NCBI GenBank assembly: GCA_963573385.1
Contig: CAUYLG010062012.1
Location: 1-64,000, forward strand
Source of the DNA: Cacajao melanocephalus
Taxonomy: Eukaryota > Chordata > Mammalia > Primates > Pitheciidae
DNA length: 64,000 nt
Direction of reading: 5' to 3'
The notes below the pieces were generated by a model. The model was given only the letters and a program-made list of their open reading frames with translations. It did not search any database and had not been told where the DNA came from. Made by a program: the position numbers and the translations under genes. Position 1 is the stretch's first letter, and the number at the start of each line of letters is the position of its first letter. This document shows positions 1 through 11,852 of the stretch, piece by piece.

Positions 1-19
1 TACCCATGGCAGAAATTTA

Positions 20-299
<280 letters not shown>

Positions 300-300
<1 letters not shown>

Positions 301-301
301 G

Positions 302-337
<36 letters not shown>

Positions 338-400
338 GAAGGAGGGAGAGAGGAAAGGAGGAGAAAAGAGGGGAGGGGAGGGGAGGGAGGGAGGAAGGTA
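300..400 (+). repeat. (GA)n and G/A-rich microsatellite from an Alu tail
   Basis: About 28 bp of nearly pure GA dinucleotide is followed by GGAGAGA, AAAGGAGG and GGGAGG units. It sits exactly between the Alu body and the downstream target-site duplication, so it descends from the Alu poly(A) tail. Confidence 0.93.
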
Positions 401-415
401 GGTTAATAAGGAGCC

Positions 416-1512
416 CAAAAGCATTCAAAAATAATAAAAAGATCCATAAAACTAAAGTAGTCTACCTAGTAATTTTCTGTGATTGTACTGTTTATTATGT
501 TTCTGGTTCACTAGTACTGTAATGTGCCACAATTACTTAAGCTATATCTTTAATTAAGCATTAATAAAATATGAGTTGGGTAATTATTCTAGCAATTTTA
601 TTACATAATTAGTGAATAAGTTAACATAAAGTTGCATTATGCGATTTCATATAAAATTTAGTATGCACATATGAGTAGCCTAATTTAATGACAAATCGTC
701 CTCAAAACAAAAATAAGAGCCATTTTTCTGAGTCAGTGTTCCCTTATTTCTAGAAATGATTCCCAAGAAGAAAAACTTCAAATAATCAACTGTGAAATTT
801 TAGAAGTAAAAGTAACTGTGTACATCTGTGGTTTTCATTTTCACACTGTGCCAGGCTCTCTATTTCCCAACTTCCTCTACTATAAGGACTGTCATATGTA
901 GGTTACAGTATACCTTTGTTATAGAGATGGGATCACATTCAAAGCCAAAGAACATTTCAGCTATCTGACCAGTCAACCCATCTTCCAGAAGTGAGGCTGG
1001 CTCCCTAGCTTTCAATTAGTGCTAGTCTCTCTCTCCTACTTACTTCAGCAGCTGTGTAGTAGAAAACATCAATTCTTTAGTAATGAGACAAAATAAAATA
1101 TGCATTAAGACTTCTGCTGAAGGATTTTAATTCAGTGTTAGAGTATTGCTTTGAAAAGCAATGACCACAACATACAACAAAATCAGTAAGAGGAAAAAGA
1201 GGAAAAAAATAAAGTGAAATATAATGTGGATAAGCACAGAGTAAACTGGTGAAATAGAAGTAGAAGAAATCCCTAGTTACTTACTGATTAAGATACTATC
1301 ATAAATTAGATTCATATGTTTGGTTTTACCTCTGGAATGTCTAATTTTGGTATACTCATATATCTATTTCTTTTGCAGTATACAAACACAATTTTAATTA
1401 ATTTAGCATTTTAATTATTTCTGTGAGTCCCACATTATTTTCCTTGAGGCAATTTTATGGCTAGTGTTACATTTAATTTTTCCAAGTAAGATTTATATAA
1501 TTTATATAATTT
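416..1512. other. No recognised element (AT-rich)
   Basis: AT-rich DNA with scattered stops in all frames. I recognise no repeat family, exon or RNA gene between the two Alus. Confidence 0.5.
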
Positions 1513-1522
1513 TCTCATGTTT

Positions 1523-1824
1523 GGTGTTTTTGTTTTGTTTTGTTTTCAGATGGAGTCTCTATTCGTTACCCAGGCTGGAGTGCAGTGGCACGATCTCTAC
1601 TACAGCTTCTGCCTCCCAGGCTCAAGCGATTCTCCTGCCTCAGCCTCCAGAGTAGCTGGGATTACAGGAATGTGCTACCCTGCTCAGCTAATTTTTGTAG
1701 TTTTAGGAGAGACAGGGTTTCATCATGATGGCCAGGCTGGTCTCGAACTCCTGACCTCAGGTGATCCACCCTTCTCGGCCTCCCAAACTGCTGGGATTAC
1801 AGGTGTGAGCTACCATGCCCAGCA
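1523..1824 (-). mobile_element. Alu SINE, antisense, full length
   Basis: The reverse complement of a complete Alu. It begins with a T-rich (TTTTG) tail, continues through the right arm ('ggctggagtgcagtggc'), and ends with the left arm ('gggattacaggtgtgagc'). A perfect 10-bp target-site duplication, TCTCATGTTT, lies at 1513-1522 and 1825-1834. Open frames of 62-116 codons here are the usual spurious frames of an inverted Alu. Confidence 0.97.
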
Positions 1825-1834
1825 TCTCATGTTT

Positions 1835-2351
1835 TGTTTTTTTAATCTTAAGGTTATTTTCAGCTGAGAGCTCATTTAATTTATAAATAAAATTGAGAAT
1901 TGCCTTTTTTACAACTTATATACTATTCAATCATCTCTAAGAATAAGGTATATTTTTCAGTTACTTAATGGATAAAGTTCTTTATTTAAACTTACATATT
2001 TCTTGTTCAACCTATTCTTCAGTGTTTTGTTGCAATTTTGTCTACATGTTTTTGTGTGGATGTGTGTGTGTATTTGTAACTAGCACTATTATTTTTCTTG
2101 TTTCTAATAGATTTCCAGTTGATGCTCTTCAATTATTAAAACACATTACTTACATATGATGTCACATTACTTACACATTATGCTTTCAACTTTACTTTCT
2201 AATATGTTTACTTATTTCTCTCTTGTTCAGTTGTATCAGCTCATAATTCTAGAGAGATATAAAGTTATAGAAGTGATGAAAGCGCACTTTACTTGTCACT
2301 AGAACATTACTTAAGTGTTTGCCATTAAGCATAATGGCTTCTCTTTAATCT
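1835..2351. other. No recognised element
   Basis: AT-rich sequence with a short GT-rich stretch near 2058-2072. I cannot assign it to a family. Confidence 0.45.
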
Positions 2352-2386
2352 ACACACACACACACACACACACACACGCACGCACG
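2352..2386. repeat. (CA)n dinucleotide microsatellite
   Basis: Roughly 13 uninterrupted CA units followed by CG/CA-interrupted units (cacgcacgcacg), then AT-rich DNA. Confidence 0.97.
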
Positions 2387-2474
2387 TGGATATATGTATT
2401 TATATGTTATATAAGATATTTATACATGTATGTTGTATATAACTACCACTAAATCTATCACACACACTCTCCCC

Positions 2475-3345
2475 CCCAAGAAGAAATAGACAAATATTCA
2501 TTTAAGTTTTAGGCAATATAGATGTTGTTCTATCAAATGCTTTTTGGAGACACTATTGAAGTGATATGATTTTTATCTTATTAATACAGTGACTTATATT
2601 AGCCTAACTTCTAATAGTAAAGAATCACTGTATTCCTGAAATAAATCCCATTATTGGCACTGCTTTATTCTTTTAATATAAGATTAATTCCATACTTAAG
2701 CACATTCTGTGGTTTTAAATGTTTTGTGATAGTGGTGATGGTGGCACCTACATTTGCTACTCTAACCAAAATGTTTATGTATATGTGTGTGAGTGAAAGT
2801 GTGTGTTATTTTCAACTTTAGATTTCAAAGTGATCCTGGTCTTATTAAAATATGAAAAAAACTGAAGATTTTTCTTTCTTCTGTATGTCATTAAAAAGAT
2901 AGACAAGAAGCAAACCCTGAAGGTTTAAAAATACCTGTAAAATCATTTGAGGCCTGATTTCATCAATTTCCTCTATGATTATCCATCTATTTGGATTTTT
3001 CCTTCCTTTCTACCTGCATTTAGATAAAATATATTTTCAGATAATTCTCTGATCTATAGATTCTTTCAAATGCATTTGCATGCAGTTCTGCCAAGTATAT
3101 TTTTCCAAGTCTTCAGTTTCTTTTACATCTCCAGCTATTTCCTGGTATTCCATTTTAACATTAACTCACATTTTTCCTTGATTAGGTCACTTAGTGATGC
3201 ACATACTTTATTGCATACAGGTATGTTTGTTTTCAAAGAACCAGCTGTTAGATTGGAAAACAAAAGGCAGCCAAAAAAAAAAAAAAAAAAAACCCCACCT
3301 AGAAAAATGAGTGAATACAAACTAGGACCAGATTTCTCTGAATAA
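2475..3345 (-). mobile_element. Old L1 (L1M-type) ORF2 fragment, antisense
   Basis: Reading the minus strand gives the decayed reverse-transcriptase region of LINE-1 ORF2. The segment matching the motif around 'DTEKAF' lies near 2530-2560, and the 'PGPDDF' region about 400 bp away near 2935-2960, as expected for L1. Further on, about 3225-3260 matches the 'SWFF' region ('aaagaaccagct' in antisense). Many substitutions and stops are present, and an A18 run interrupts it at 3272-3291. The subfamily is uncertain. Confidence 0.75.
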
Positions 3346-3384
3346 AAAATAAAAAGTCTTAAATGAGCTGCCTTTCTAAAACCA

Positions 3385-3600
3385 CAAATATAATAATAGC
3401 AAGCCCTTACAAGGTGCTTCCCATGTATAAGGCACTATTCTAAGTGCTTTAAATAAGTTAACTCATTGGTCCTCACTACATCTCTATCAAGTAGAATGAT
3501 TACTATCCCCATTCTGAGATAAAGAACTAAGGCACTGAAAAATTACCAGTTCACAGAGCTGGTAAAAGGCAGTAGTTCAAAGTGGGGACATAAAAGCCCA
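3385..3600 (-). mobile_element. MIR SINE, antisense
   Basis: Antisense MIR signature: 'aggcactattctaagtgctt', then 'actcattggtcctcac', then 'tatccccattctgagataaa', then the part corresponding to the tRNA-like core. Divergence fits a mammal-wide element. Confidence 0.88.
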
Positions 3601-3639
3601 GGGAAGCTGTGAGAGAAGGAAATACAACATTAGCTTGCA

Positions 3640-4560
3640 GAGAGAAAAATAAAACCTTCACAGTTATGATCACAGAAAAATTGGGACGTTGACAACAGAC
3701 CAAGAAGGAAAATAGACACTATAAAAACAGTGAAAATCATAAAGTAGAGGGCAAAAAAAAAAAAAAAAAACCAAACAAGTAAAACAAAGAAAAATAGTTG
3801 AAAATTAATATAGAAAAATAGCAGACATAAAAAGCATATAAGGACATCTAAATATGCATAATGAGTATCCCAAAGAGAATAACTGAAATGGTAGATCATA
3901 AAAATATTTACAGATATCACTCAAGAAACCTTGCTAGAAAAAAAACCATTGAATCTACAGACATGAAAGGACATATTTTCACAGGGGCATTAACACAAAA
4001 GGCTGTACACCAAGAGAAACCCTACCTAGTAAAGTTATTGAAATGAGAAGAAAGTAGCCGTTCAGACAGAAAGATCAAGCTACCTTTTAGAGAAAGTTAA
4101 AAAGTAAGCAGGCCAACCTCAGACTTCACAGCAACATTCAATGCCAGAAAACAGTGGAAAAGTACTTGAATTTTCAAGGAAAAGAAAACAAAAACCCCAA
4201 AATATTTTAACTTCCTATCATTTGAAAATAAATGTAATTGAAAATAGAGTTTCCAGGAGCTCTTCTTGATAAAAACTAATTAATACAAATTTTACTTAAG
4301 GAAGGAAGAAAAATCTACTGGAAAAGAACCAGCTATGGGTATTGTGTTTTTTTAAGCATCAGACGAAGATTAAAATAAGTGTCAGGGTTGTGGTTACAGG
4401 ACAGTTTGTAAATGGAATAAACCCAGCAAAAGTTGGAAAAAGAAGGTTAAGGAAGTGGGAGTTCATAAAGTATGCAGACTTCTTCATCTTTTATAACCGA
4501 GTTCTAATATATACTAGTTAGTTCATAGGACAAATAATGAAGGCAGAAGTATACTTAAAG
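3640..4560 (+). mobile_element. Old L1 (L1M or HAL1-like) ORF1-region fragment
   Basis: Around 4110-4200 the text matches the C-terminal part of an old L1 ORF1 (the 'acttcacagcaacattcaatgcc' area), followed by the ORF1 tail near 4250-4320. Flanking parts are too diverged to place with certainty. A recognisable L1 3' end in the same orientation begins about 230 bp later, with no ORF2 body between, so this could be a half-L1 or an internally deleted copy. Confidence 0.55.
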
Positions 4561-4570
4561 GATAAAATGA

Positions 4571-4590
4571 TAAATATATATATATATATA
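4571..4590. repeat. (TA)n short microsatellite
   Basis: About nine TA units inside an AT-rich stretch. Confidence 0.85.
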
Positions 4591-4789
4591 AATAGAATCA
4601 ACAAAAAACCTAGTGGATGGGAGAGGTAGGGAAGAAGGAGCAATCAATACCACAATTTTTTTCATTTCAAAAACAAAGTCATTCAATAAATTCTAAAGAA
4701 ATAGCTAACTAAATATATAACATAAACTTTAATTTCACATCCTTGTAAAACCTCTGGGAGGACATTTAGGCAACAGTTATCAAAACTAA

Positions 4790-5275
4790 AACCAGGTCAC
4801 TATAGAATTTATTCCACAGGTATACCTATATGTGTTAGGAAAATATTCATGAGGACATCTATTATAGTGTTGTTAGCAATAAAAAGATCTGAAATTATCT
4901 AAATGTCCATCTATATAAGATTCATTAAATCACCAAATTCTGGCCCCTTAGATAATGTAATGCTCTACAGTTGTTAAAAAAAAAAATCAACTCTGAAACA
5001 ATCTCCAAGATGTATAAGTGAAAAACCTAAGTATAGAATAGTGTGTATTGTATGCTGTCATGTGAAAAAATATTTTTAGGAAGTAAAACACTTATGTGTA
5101 TGCTTTCATTGGCACATAACTCTGAAAGCATATATACACAAAAAAAACTAGTAATTTAGTTGACTCCATGGAAGGAAACTGGATGGGGAGACACAGATGG
5201 GAACAGGGCTGTATTTTACTTTTTGAATTTTGTACAAAATACATATATTAGCCATTCAAAAATAACAGCTTTGTT
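4790..5275 (+). mobile_element. Old L1 3' end (L1MC/D/E-like)
   Basis: Matches the terminal part of mid-aged L1M elements: 'taaatgtccatctat' near 4900, 'ctccaagatgtataagtg' near 5003-5020, 'gaatagtgtgtattgtatgc', the 'actggatgggg' segment, and the terminal 'tttgaattttgtac...attcaaaaataa'. Orientation is the same as the ORF1-like piece upstream. Confidence 0.75.
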
Positions 5276-5429
5276 TTATACCTAACTTGTTAAAGAAATG
5301 GGCACATTTTTAAAAAAGGAATGGGAGATGGGAAAGTGGACAGAATTTAGTATATAACAGTATACAATTTGGGGGAGGAAAAGTGGCTTTAGAGAACCAT
5401 AAGGAATTGGGAGATTTCTAAAATCAGAA

Positions 5430-5464
5430 TTGGTATAAGGAAAGGATTTTTGGTATAAGGAAAG
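5430..5464. repeat. 15-bp direct repeat with 5-bp spacer
   Basis: The sequence TTGGTATAAGGAAAG occurs perfectly at 5430-5444 and 5450-5464 (20-bp period). Confidence 0.95.
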
Positions 5465-5491
5465 TTTTGTTTGTTTGTTTGTTTGTTTTTT
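5465..5491. repeat. (TTTG)n simple repeat
   Basis: Five to six TTTG units running into a T-rich stretch. Confidence 0.92.
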
Positions 5492-5494
5492 TCA

Positions 5495-6180
5495 TTTTTT
5501 TGAATGATTGAGATATGAGCATTTATCTAAAGGACTACCAGAGTAGAGGTGGGGTGCTGGAGAAAAGAGTGAGAAAACAAATGTGCTCCTGAAAAGTGAC
5601 TGTGCCAAGTGGAAACTGCATTCAGCTGCTTGTAGCAAAGACATGAAACAATAGGGCATACACGAGGTGCCAGGTTATTTTTCACCCACAGTACAAAGAT
5701 GGACAGTTCAGGTGGCTCCACATTGTCATCAACACTCCAGGCCTCTTTTATCTTGGTTATACCAATCCTAACATAGTCTCAAAGTCACACGGGATTAAAG
5801 AACTGTCACTGAGGGATCAGAATGAATAAGGAAAAGAGAAACACTGCTGTACAGCTGCATAAGTGTTTGCCCGAAACCCTCACCAAGTGACTCTCTGATA
5901 CATCTCAAGACCTCCCTCCTCCCATCTGCAATAGGACTGAGAAATGTAAATTGTCAGTTGGGCATACTGATGCCCCACAGAGGAGGAGGTTTTTTCCAGG
6001 GTAAAACACCACCCTCCTCCACTACAACTTCAGGTATTGGAACACAGCCCAACCTGTTTTTAAAATACTTGTATGAAAGATACCAATACCAGGATGAAAT
6101 CCCATTTGTCAGACCTGGACAAAACAGAGCTGTGAAAGCCCAAAGGAAAAGAGGCGCATGCTTACATGTCTGAGTTAAGA
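5495..6180. other. No recognised element; possibly upstream part of an LTR
   Basis: Moderate-GC sequence without a family signature. It lies directly upstream of an LTR-like segment, so part may be U3 of the same element. Short open frames of 64-89 codons overlap on both strands and look random. Confidence 0.35.
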
Positions 6181-6540
6181 ACTGTTTGCAAGGACTTCCT
6201 AAAAACTCATGTCCGTCACACATCTCCTCCTTCGATAAGGTTTATTACTACACAGGCTTCAGGACTGCAAAGTTATTCATGTAAGACGTTCTCGGAACAG
6301 CACTTGTCCAGTAATGGCATCTCCACCAGCGAACTGACAAGTCTGGCTTTGAACTTTTAGAGCCAATGAACTCTGTTTCTAAGCGGCTTATGCAAATTCC
6401 TTTTTGCAAATAAAAGTTCCCCTTTAGCCTTCCCCTCACAGATGGCCTTGCCGTTTCATGCAGTCTGGATTATAATCCTTATTTCTATTCCTGAGTAAAC
6501 ACAACATATTTACAGATAATTTTCTCTAGTGTGTGTATGT
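6180..6540 (+). mobile_element. Probable old solo LTR (class unassigned)
   Basis: LTR-like layout on the plus strand: CCAAT at 6363-6367, a perfect octamer ATGCAAAT at 6390-6397, an A/T-rich AATAAA box at 6409-6414, then C/T-rich sequence and a U5-like end containing 'cctgagtaaacacaac'. No TG...CA ends or target duplication could be fixed. The call rests on architecture and a faint resemblance to ERVL-type LTRs. Confidence 0.4.
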
Positions 6541-6899
6541 GGTTTGTTTGTTTGTTTTAGATTGACACGGGTCTGTCCTATTTGCCATAGGAATCTGAAG
6601 TTCTCACCTGTGGAGTTTCCACTGGGGGTTAAAGCCTTGGTCTAGGAGACTATAAGTAAAATGAATGATAGTGACCGTTCTATAATCCTGTGTGACTTTG
6701 AGAATATGTTAGGAGTGGTATAACAGAAAAATAAGAGGCCTGGCGAGTCAATGACAATGTGGATCTCCCTGGACTGACCATCTCCAAGTTGTTTCTGAAG
6801 AGAGTTAATGTTTATGTAGATACAACCTATGTCCAAACTCCATCTAGCCCAAGAAGACTTGAATTGTGGTTTCCTGCAAGTACAGCTAGACTGGGGTGC
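6541..6899. other. No recognised element
   Basis: It starts with a short (TTTG)n run (6541-6558), then unique-looking sequence. If the preceding segment is a 5' LTR, this could be decayed internal sequence, but I see no retroviral frame. Confidence 0.35.
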
Positions 6900-7060
6900 A
6901 GTAGCCCTGGCTGTGAGTTACTTCTGTGAACTCTGACTTTGGACATGCTACTTCCATTTCCTGGGCCTTACCTCCCTTGTCTCCAAAATGCAGCACCTTG
7001 TCTAAATTAACTCTAAGTATCCTTGTGTCTCTAAAGTCTCATGTCAATACTTTATTGGAT
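6900..7060 (+). mobile_element. Possible MIR SINE
   Basis: Weak match to the sense MIR core: 'ctctgactttggacatgctacttc', a 'cctgggcctta' segment and 'gtctccaaaatgc' follow the order of the 'gaccttgggcaagttac', 'gcctcagtttc' and 'ctgtaaaatg' blocks. Confidence 0.45.
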
Positions 7061-8370
7061 TAGCTAATCTCCTTGGAATCAAAGGAAATCGGTAATTCAG
7101 TGGATGCCACAGAAAACAGAAGCCTCAAAGACTGGTAGGATGAGAGGGGTACCCATTCACAGGGACTCCCCAGAGGGTAGTAGGCATAGAAAGAAGCACC
7201 AAGACGAAGGCTGAAATAGACTGGGCCTCTTGGAGTTCAGTGATTACAGAACCTGGAGTAGCACTCAGTGCGATGTGAGGTACGACAGAAAAATAAACAC
7301 ATTCAGGAGCCAACTATTGACTAATAAAGAGCTAGGTTAGAAATGACACGGTAATTCACATATACACACACCGCCATATACATACATACATGCCCACATA
7401 TGTCAGACAATAGCACTAGAGTAACATACTGTATATGTTTGTCAAACAGCCACTAAGTGTTTGCTTAAAAATAAAACACTTTGAGGTGTTAATTGGCTCC
7501 ATAAGAACACCATTGCAATCTCTAAGATTTTGCTTTGGTTCTAGCAAAGCTGAATTTATGAGGCATCGAGGTATTTAAATGAAATCATGGCTCTAATTGA
7601 TTGAATGCATAAAAGCAAAATGAGGCTACATAAATACCCTTAAAGTATAATGACTTGTAAATTAACATAAAATAGGAAAGACTCCACCTCAGAAATTAGC
7701 AAGCTCTGAAGCACTCAGAGAAAAGTGAACCTCTACACAACCCCTCCCCGCCAAGTGCAGGAACAATGTGGCTTGATGCTTCCGTTGTTATTCAAAACTG
7801 GTTATCAGGAACAGCCCAACCTCCAAATGGAGGCCACAGCAAGCATGAGCTATCAAAGGCATTCGCCTGTCACTAACAGAACCTGAACAAGTTTGGCACA
7901 TCGATTTTTCCATACTGGAAGTTCTCAAATTTGACTGTAAGGTGATTATCAAGGGATGTTTTTTTCAAGATAATAACCTCTAAGTCTCTTTATCCAGGCA
8001 TGATATACAAATGTGTGATACATCTTTTCTATAATTAAGCAAACTGTTCCCTTGTTTCATAGTTACTCAGCAACAAATGACACCTATATTATCTTTCTGG
8101 AGAAAAAAAAATATCCGGACTTACTTATTGCCAAGTAAACTCTTAGAAAACAGGCATTTTTAATTGATTATTCTGACAGTAAAATAACTAAGAAAACACT
8201 TTTTCATCTTTTTTTTTTTTTTTACAAACTCCTTTTATCACTGTTTAGAATTTTAGCTATATTACCAAAAAGCTGCATTCAATTTTTGATACTTGTCATT
8301 TTGACAAAAGAAAAAAATGTCTGCCTGGGAAAAACTGTTTAGTCAAAGGAAATTTGTGGTATCAAAGAAA
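7061..8370. other. No recognised element
   Basis: No family recognised. There is an AT-rich part (7490-7700), a short CA/TA-rich patch (7350-7400), and a T14 run at 8211-8223. No open frame of interest. Confidence 0.45.
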
Positions 8371-8452
8371 AAAATACATATAAATATTTAAGAAAACATA
8401 CATAAAAATACATAAATATGTATATAAATACATATAAATATAGATGGCAGTA
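8371..8452. repeat. AT-rich low-complexity, (CATAAATA)n-like
   Basis: Repeated 'aaatacataaata', 'acatataaata' and 'tatataaata' units. It ends just before the LTR start. Confidence 0.85.
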
Positions 8453-8459
8453 ATGCAAC

Positions 8460-9042
8460 TGATAAAGACAGGAGACAGACAAATTCCTAGGAAGATGGGG
8501 ATGGGTTTCCAGTGAAACTTGACCTTCAAGCCAAGGACAGTTTAAAGCCTAAAAACCTAGCTACTAGTTGTGGATAGAATCCACAGACAAGAGTGACAAC
8601 TTCCATCCCTGTCTTACCCACTCTCCTGATTGGTTCTTTCTGAATGATGCCTTTTAAGCAACTAAATGGTGACTTTTCCAAGCCCTCTCATAAACCAATC
8701 AGCATGAACTCCCCCATTCAAAACCCATAAAAACCTTAAACTTAGCCTCAGAGACAGCTACCCACTCTCAGGTCCCCACTTACCGAGAGCATTTCTTTCA
8801 CTCAATAAATTATACTCTGCCTTAACCCCTCTCCGGTATTCGTGTACCTTATTCTTCCTGGTTGTGGGACAAGAACTCAGCACTCGCTGAACTGTGGGAG
8901 CTAAAGAGCTGTAATACTCCTGCTCACTGACCTGCAGGTGGCAGGAGGAGTAAAAGAGCTGTAACACTCCTGGCCATCAAACTATGGGAGTAAAAAGGCC
9001 ACAGCACTACCATTGGGAGACACTAGTTCTGATAATGTTTTC
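8460..9042 (+). mobile_element. ERV1-like (class I) solo LTR with promoter-type elements
   Basis: About 580 bp starting 'tgataaagacagg'. It has an inverted CCAAT box (ATTGG, 8629-8633), a direct CCAAT box (8695-8699), a TATA-like 'ataaaa' (8727-8732) and a polyadenylation signal AATAAA (8804-8809). Then comes the class-I style tail with two 20-bp units of the 'aaagagctgtaacactcctg' type (8903-8922 and 8953-8972, 50 bp apart). No internal retroviral genes flank it, so it is solo. The 3' end is set from a CA dinucleotide and is approximate; I could not find a clean target duplication or name the subfamily. Confidence 0.72.
8903..8972 (+). repeat. Two 20-bp direct repeats inside the LTR
   Basis: AAAGAGCTGTAATACTCCTG at 8903-8922 and AAAGAGCTGTAACACTCCTG at 8953-8972 differ by one base. 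The R/U5 part of several ERV1 LTRs carries repeats of this kind. Confidence 0.9.
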
Positions 9043-9129
9043 AAACTTAATACAAAATCTCTAGAATAAGATGGAAGACTGTGCCAAATTACATATGTCA
9101 AATTTTTTTTTAGTTTCATTTGCAATTGG

Positions 9130-9730
9130 CTTCTGAGAACTTTTTATGTGTCAGGAACTGAGTTTGAAACTGGAACACAAAGATTATTTCTTCTTTTAAG
9201 GAGATCCTAATCTAAAAGTAAAGATAGATATATAAATTAAATAAATATTTTATGGACTAAGAATTGCTAAAAAGAGTTTATATATGTGCAAAAGAGTAAA
9301 TGATTCATTCTAATTCCTAGATCATGAAGTAAGTGACACTGGAGTATTATTTTGACAGGATAGAATGTAGCTCACAGGAGAAAAGGGAAAGGAGGAGGAG
9401 GTAATTCCAGGGACAGTGGGCATGGAATATACAACAGCATGAAGATCTGACAGATCATCAAGCTATCAAGATATTACAAATAATTAAGTATTGCCAGAAG
9501 GTAAAATATTGGCAGTAGGCAGTGAAGGGAGATCAGAGCTAAAGAATGAGATACAGAACAAATTAAGACAAACCTGAAACATCATACTTAGAAACTTGGC
9601 GTTTTTCTTGAGATAAAGGTAGAGGTTTGAAGAGTTTTAAGAAGAAAAACAGTAAGATCAAGTTTCATAATGAGAAGAAATAAAATAATTGCAACTAAGT
9701 GAAGGCCTGATTGAAGTCAAGAAGGCTAGT
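9130..9730 (-). mobile_element. Possible L2-type LINE remnant, antisense
   Basis: Weak order of blocks seen in antisense L2 ends: 'gtgtcaggaactgag', 'tggaacacaaagatta', 'aaggagatcctaatct', then 'gaatgtagctcacagg' and 'taattccagggacag'. Divergence is high and the assignment is tentative. Confidence 0.4.
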
Positions 9731-9879
9731 GATCAGTCACGTTGTAACTACTGGACTGCTATATCTAAAGTTTCTCATATCAATTTCACCTTTGTGAAAG
9801 ATTCATTTTCATGGTGTAAGATACAAAAATTACAGCCTATAAAAGAATATACAGAAGTTTTCTAGATGCTCTTATTCAT

Positions 9880-10237
9880 AAGCCACTAAGACCTGCAGGC
9901 AACCAATATGATTACCTTTAGTCTGTTCTTCCAGAGATATTTACGCCCATTCAAAGGCATACACTCCTGTACTCCATTTTTACACACATAGTTGCATATT
10001 CAACATACTGTTCTGCATTTTGATTTCATCACTATATATCTTGAAGATATTTCTGTATTAATGAAGCACAAGCATCCTCAATCTTTGTTAAACTGCTACA
10101 TATATTTTCCAGTGCATATATGTACCATGAATTATTTAACTGGTCTCCTATTCAGGATATTGAGATTGTTTCAGTGCTACATTAATATCCTTTCATGTGT
10201 TTTATTATACACCTGGACAATTATATCTTTAGAATTC
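9880..10237 (-). mobile_element. Old L1 3' end (L1M-type), antisense
   Basis: Antisense of an old L1 terminal region: 'gcatatatgtaccatgaatt', then 'taactggtctcctattcagg', then 'ttgagattgtttcag', then 'acattaatatcctt'. Confidence 0.65.
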
Positions 10238-10600
10238 TGTTTCCATCATCTATTGCTGTATAACAAACTACCCCAAAACTTAGTACTAATTTTAAACTAA
10301 CAATCATGGCAATATCTCATAATTTCATAGGCCAAGAATTGTACTGCATTTGCTGGAGAATTCATCTTTTCCATGAGGTATCAAAAGAGGTCATTTTGTT
10401 TTTATTTGACTGGTGGCTTGATTGGCTGGATGGTCCAGTATGGTTCAATCACACATCTAGCACCCTCACAGGGAAAGTTGAAAGACTATACTCAACAAGA
10501 ACAAGTACCCAGAGACATCTCACACAGCCTCTTCAGTATGGACATCTCAGGGTTCTTGAGCTTCTTACATAGAGTCTCAGAGCTTCTAAAAAGGAGTTAA
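10238..10600 (-). mobile_element. MaLR LTR (MLT1-type), antisense, partial
   Basis: It starts with the antisense MaLR terminus ('atctattgctgtataacaaa', '...ccccaaaacttagta'), followed by 'atttcataggccaagaattg' and a 'gattggctggatggtcc' block. It is the same type as the copies at 47.8, 55.1 and 59.4 kb. The distal (U3) part is shortened. Confidence 0.65.
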
Positions 10601-11415
10601 CTCACCCAGCTCTGGTCCAAACAAACAGGACCTTACAGTCTAGCATGGTGTCATCTGTATCAGGTACAAGTACAGATGATGCTCCTCAGTAAAGTTACTT
10701 GAGTATGGCTCTTCACAACCTGAAGATTTGTGAACTAAAAACAAAAACAAACAAAAAAACCCTACTTCTCCTCCATAATAACTAAACACAATGGAATGAC
10801 AGAGACTAAATAATTACAATGGACACTCTCATTTAAAAATGGGGAACTAGAAGCACGGGATCAGTCCTGCTCTGGAAATATTAAGTAGTTTTCTCTGGTT
10901 CTTTCATTCACCTTTTGGGTTCTTGGAACTCACCTCTTGTTTATTTTTTATTTTCCATAACAAGAAAAACATTTTGGCTATTGGGTAATATTTTCTGCTT
11001 TCTTTCTACTCCCAGAGAGTTGAGGGCTTATTGGTTGGTTTTTGTTTTGTTTTTCTTTTTGCTATGTTTGTCCCTTTTATTTCAAGTTCATGGTACTAAT
11101 GCAATTCTCTTACAAGCTTTATGGGGTTCCTGTGAATCTTAGTAAAGTTCACTATATTAAATAAAAGCCACACCACAAATCTCTCAACACAGGCTTTCTT
11201 GGATTTGGGATAGGGTCAAAATGCTGTGGGAAAATACCTTAAATTTTTCTAGAAGACTTTTTGTCTAACTGAGAATTTCTGTAAGACCTGTCTTTAAGTC
11301 TTTCTGAAATCTTCATAAAGGGTCTTATAGGCATACTTTTGAGTTGGTCTTTGTCTCACAGTCATTCCTAACTTGAAAGCCTTTTGGAGAAGGTGTGAAT
11401 GAGAAACAATTTTCA
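10601..11415. other. No recognised element
   Basis: Unique-looking AT-rich sequence with an A-rich patch (10738-10762) and T-rich runs (11037-11060). Confidence 0.4.
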
Positions 11416-11419
11416 AATA

Positions 11420-11816
11420 GCAAGACATGACTACTTTCAATTACTTTATATAAACAGAAAAGAGCAAAGGTGCCATTATAGAATACCATGTAAAAAGATT
11501 ATGGAATAAAATAAACAATTATATGCCAATAAATTAGATATCCTAGACATAATAGACAAATTTCAAGAAAGAGACAAATTATTGAAATGGACTCCTGGAG
11601 AAACAGAAAAAAATCTACACAGACCTAGAACAAGTAAAGACAGTAATTTTAAAACTTTGAACAGAAAAGCTCAGGTCAACATGGCTTCATCAGTAAATTT
11701 CAGCAAACATTTAAAGAAGAATTACTACCAATACTTCAAAAACACTTCCAAAATTTAGAAGAGAATGGAAGTCTTTCTAATTCATTTTGTGAGGCCAGAT
11801 ATCAAAACCAAAGACG

Positions 11817-11852
<36 letters not shown>

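Noticed and set aside
1464..1867. Overlapping frames of 62-116 codons
   Set aside because: They lie in an antisense Alu, which always shows such frames; no coding evidence.
2352..2386. CRISPR-like or regulatory repeat
   Set aside because: An ordinary CA microsatellite; no spacer/repeat structure anywhere in the window.
7905..7960. MER5-like fragment ('gttctcaaatttgactgtaa')
   Set aside because: Only the first block resembles MER5; the rest does not continue, so it is not supported.
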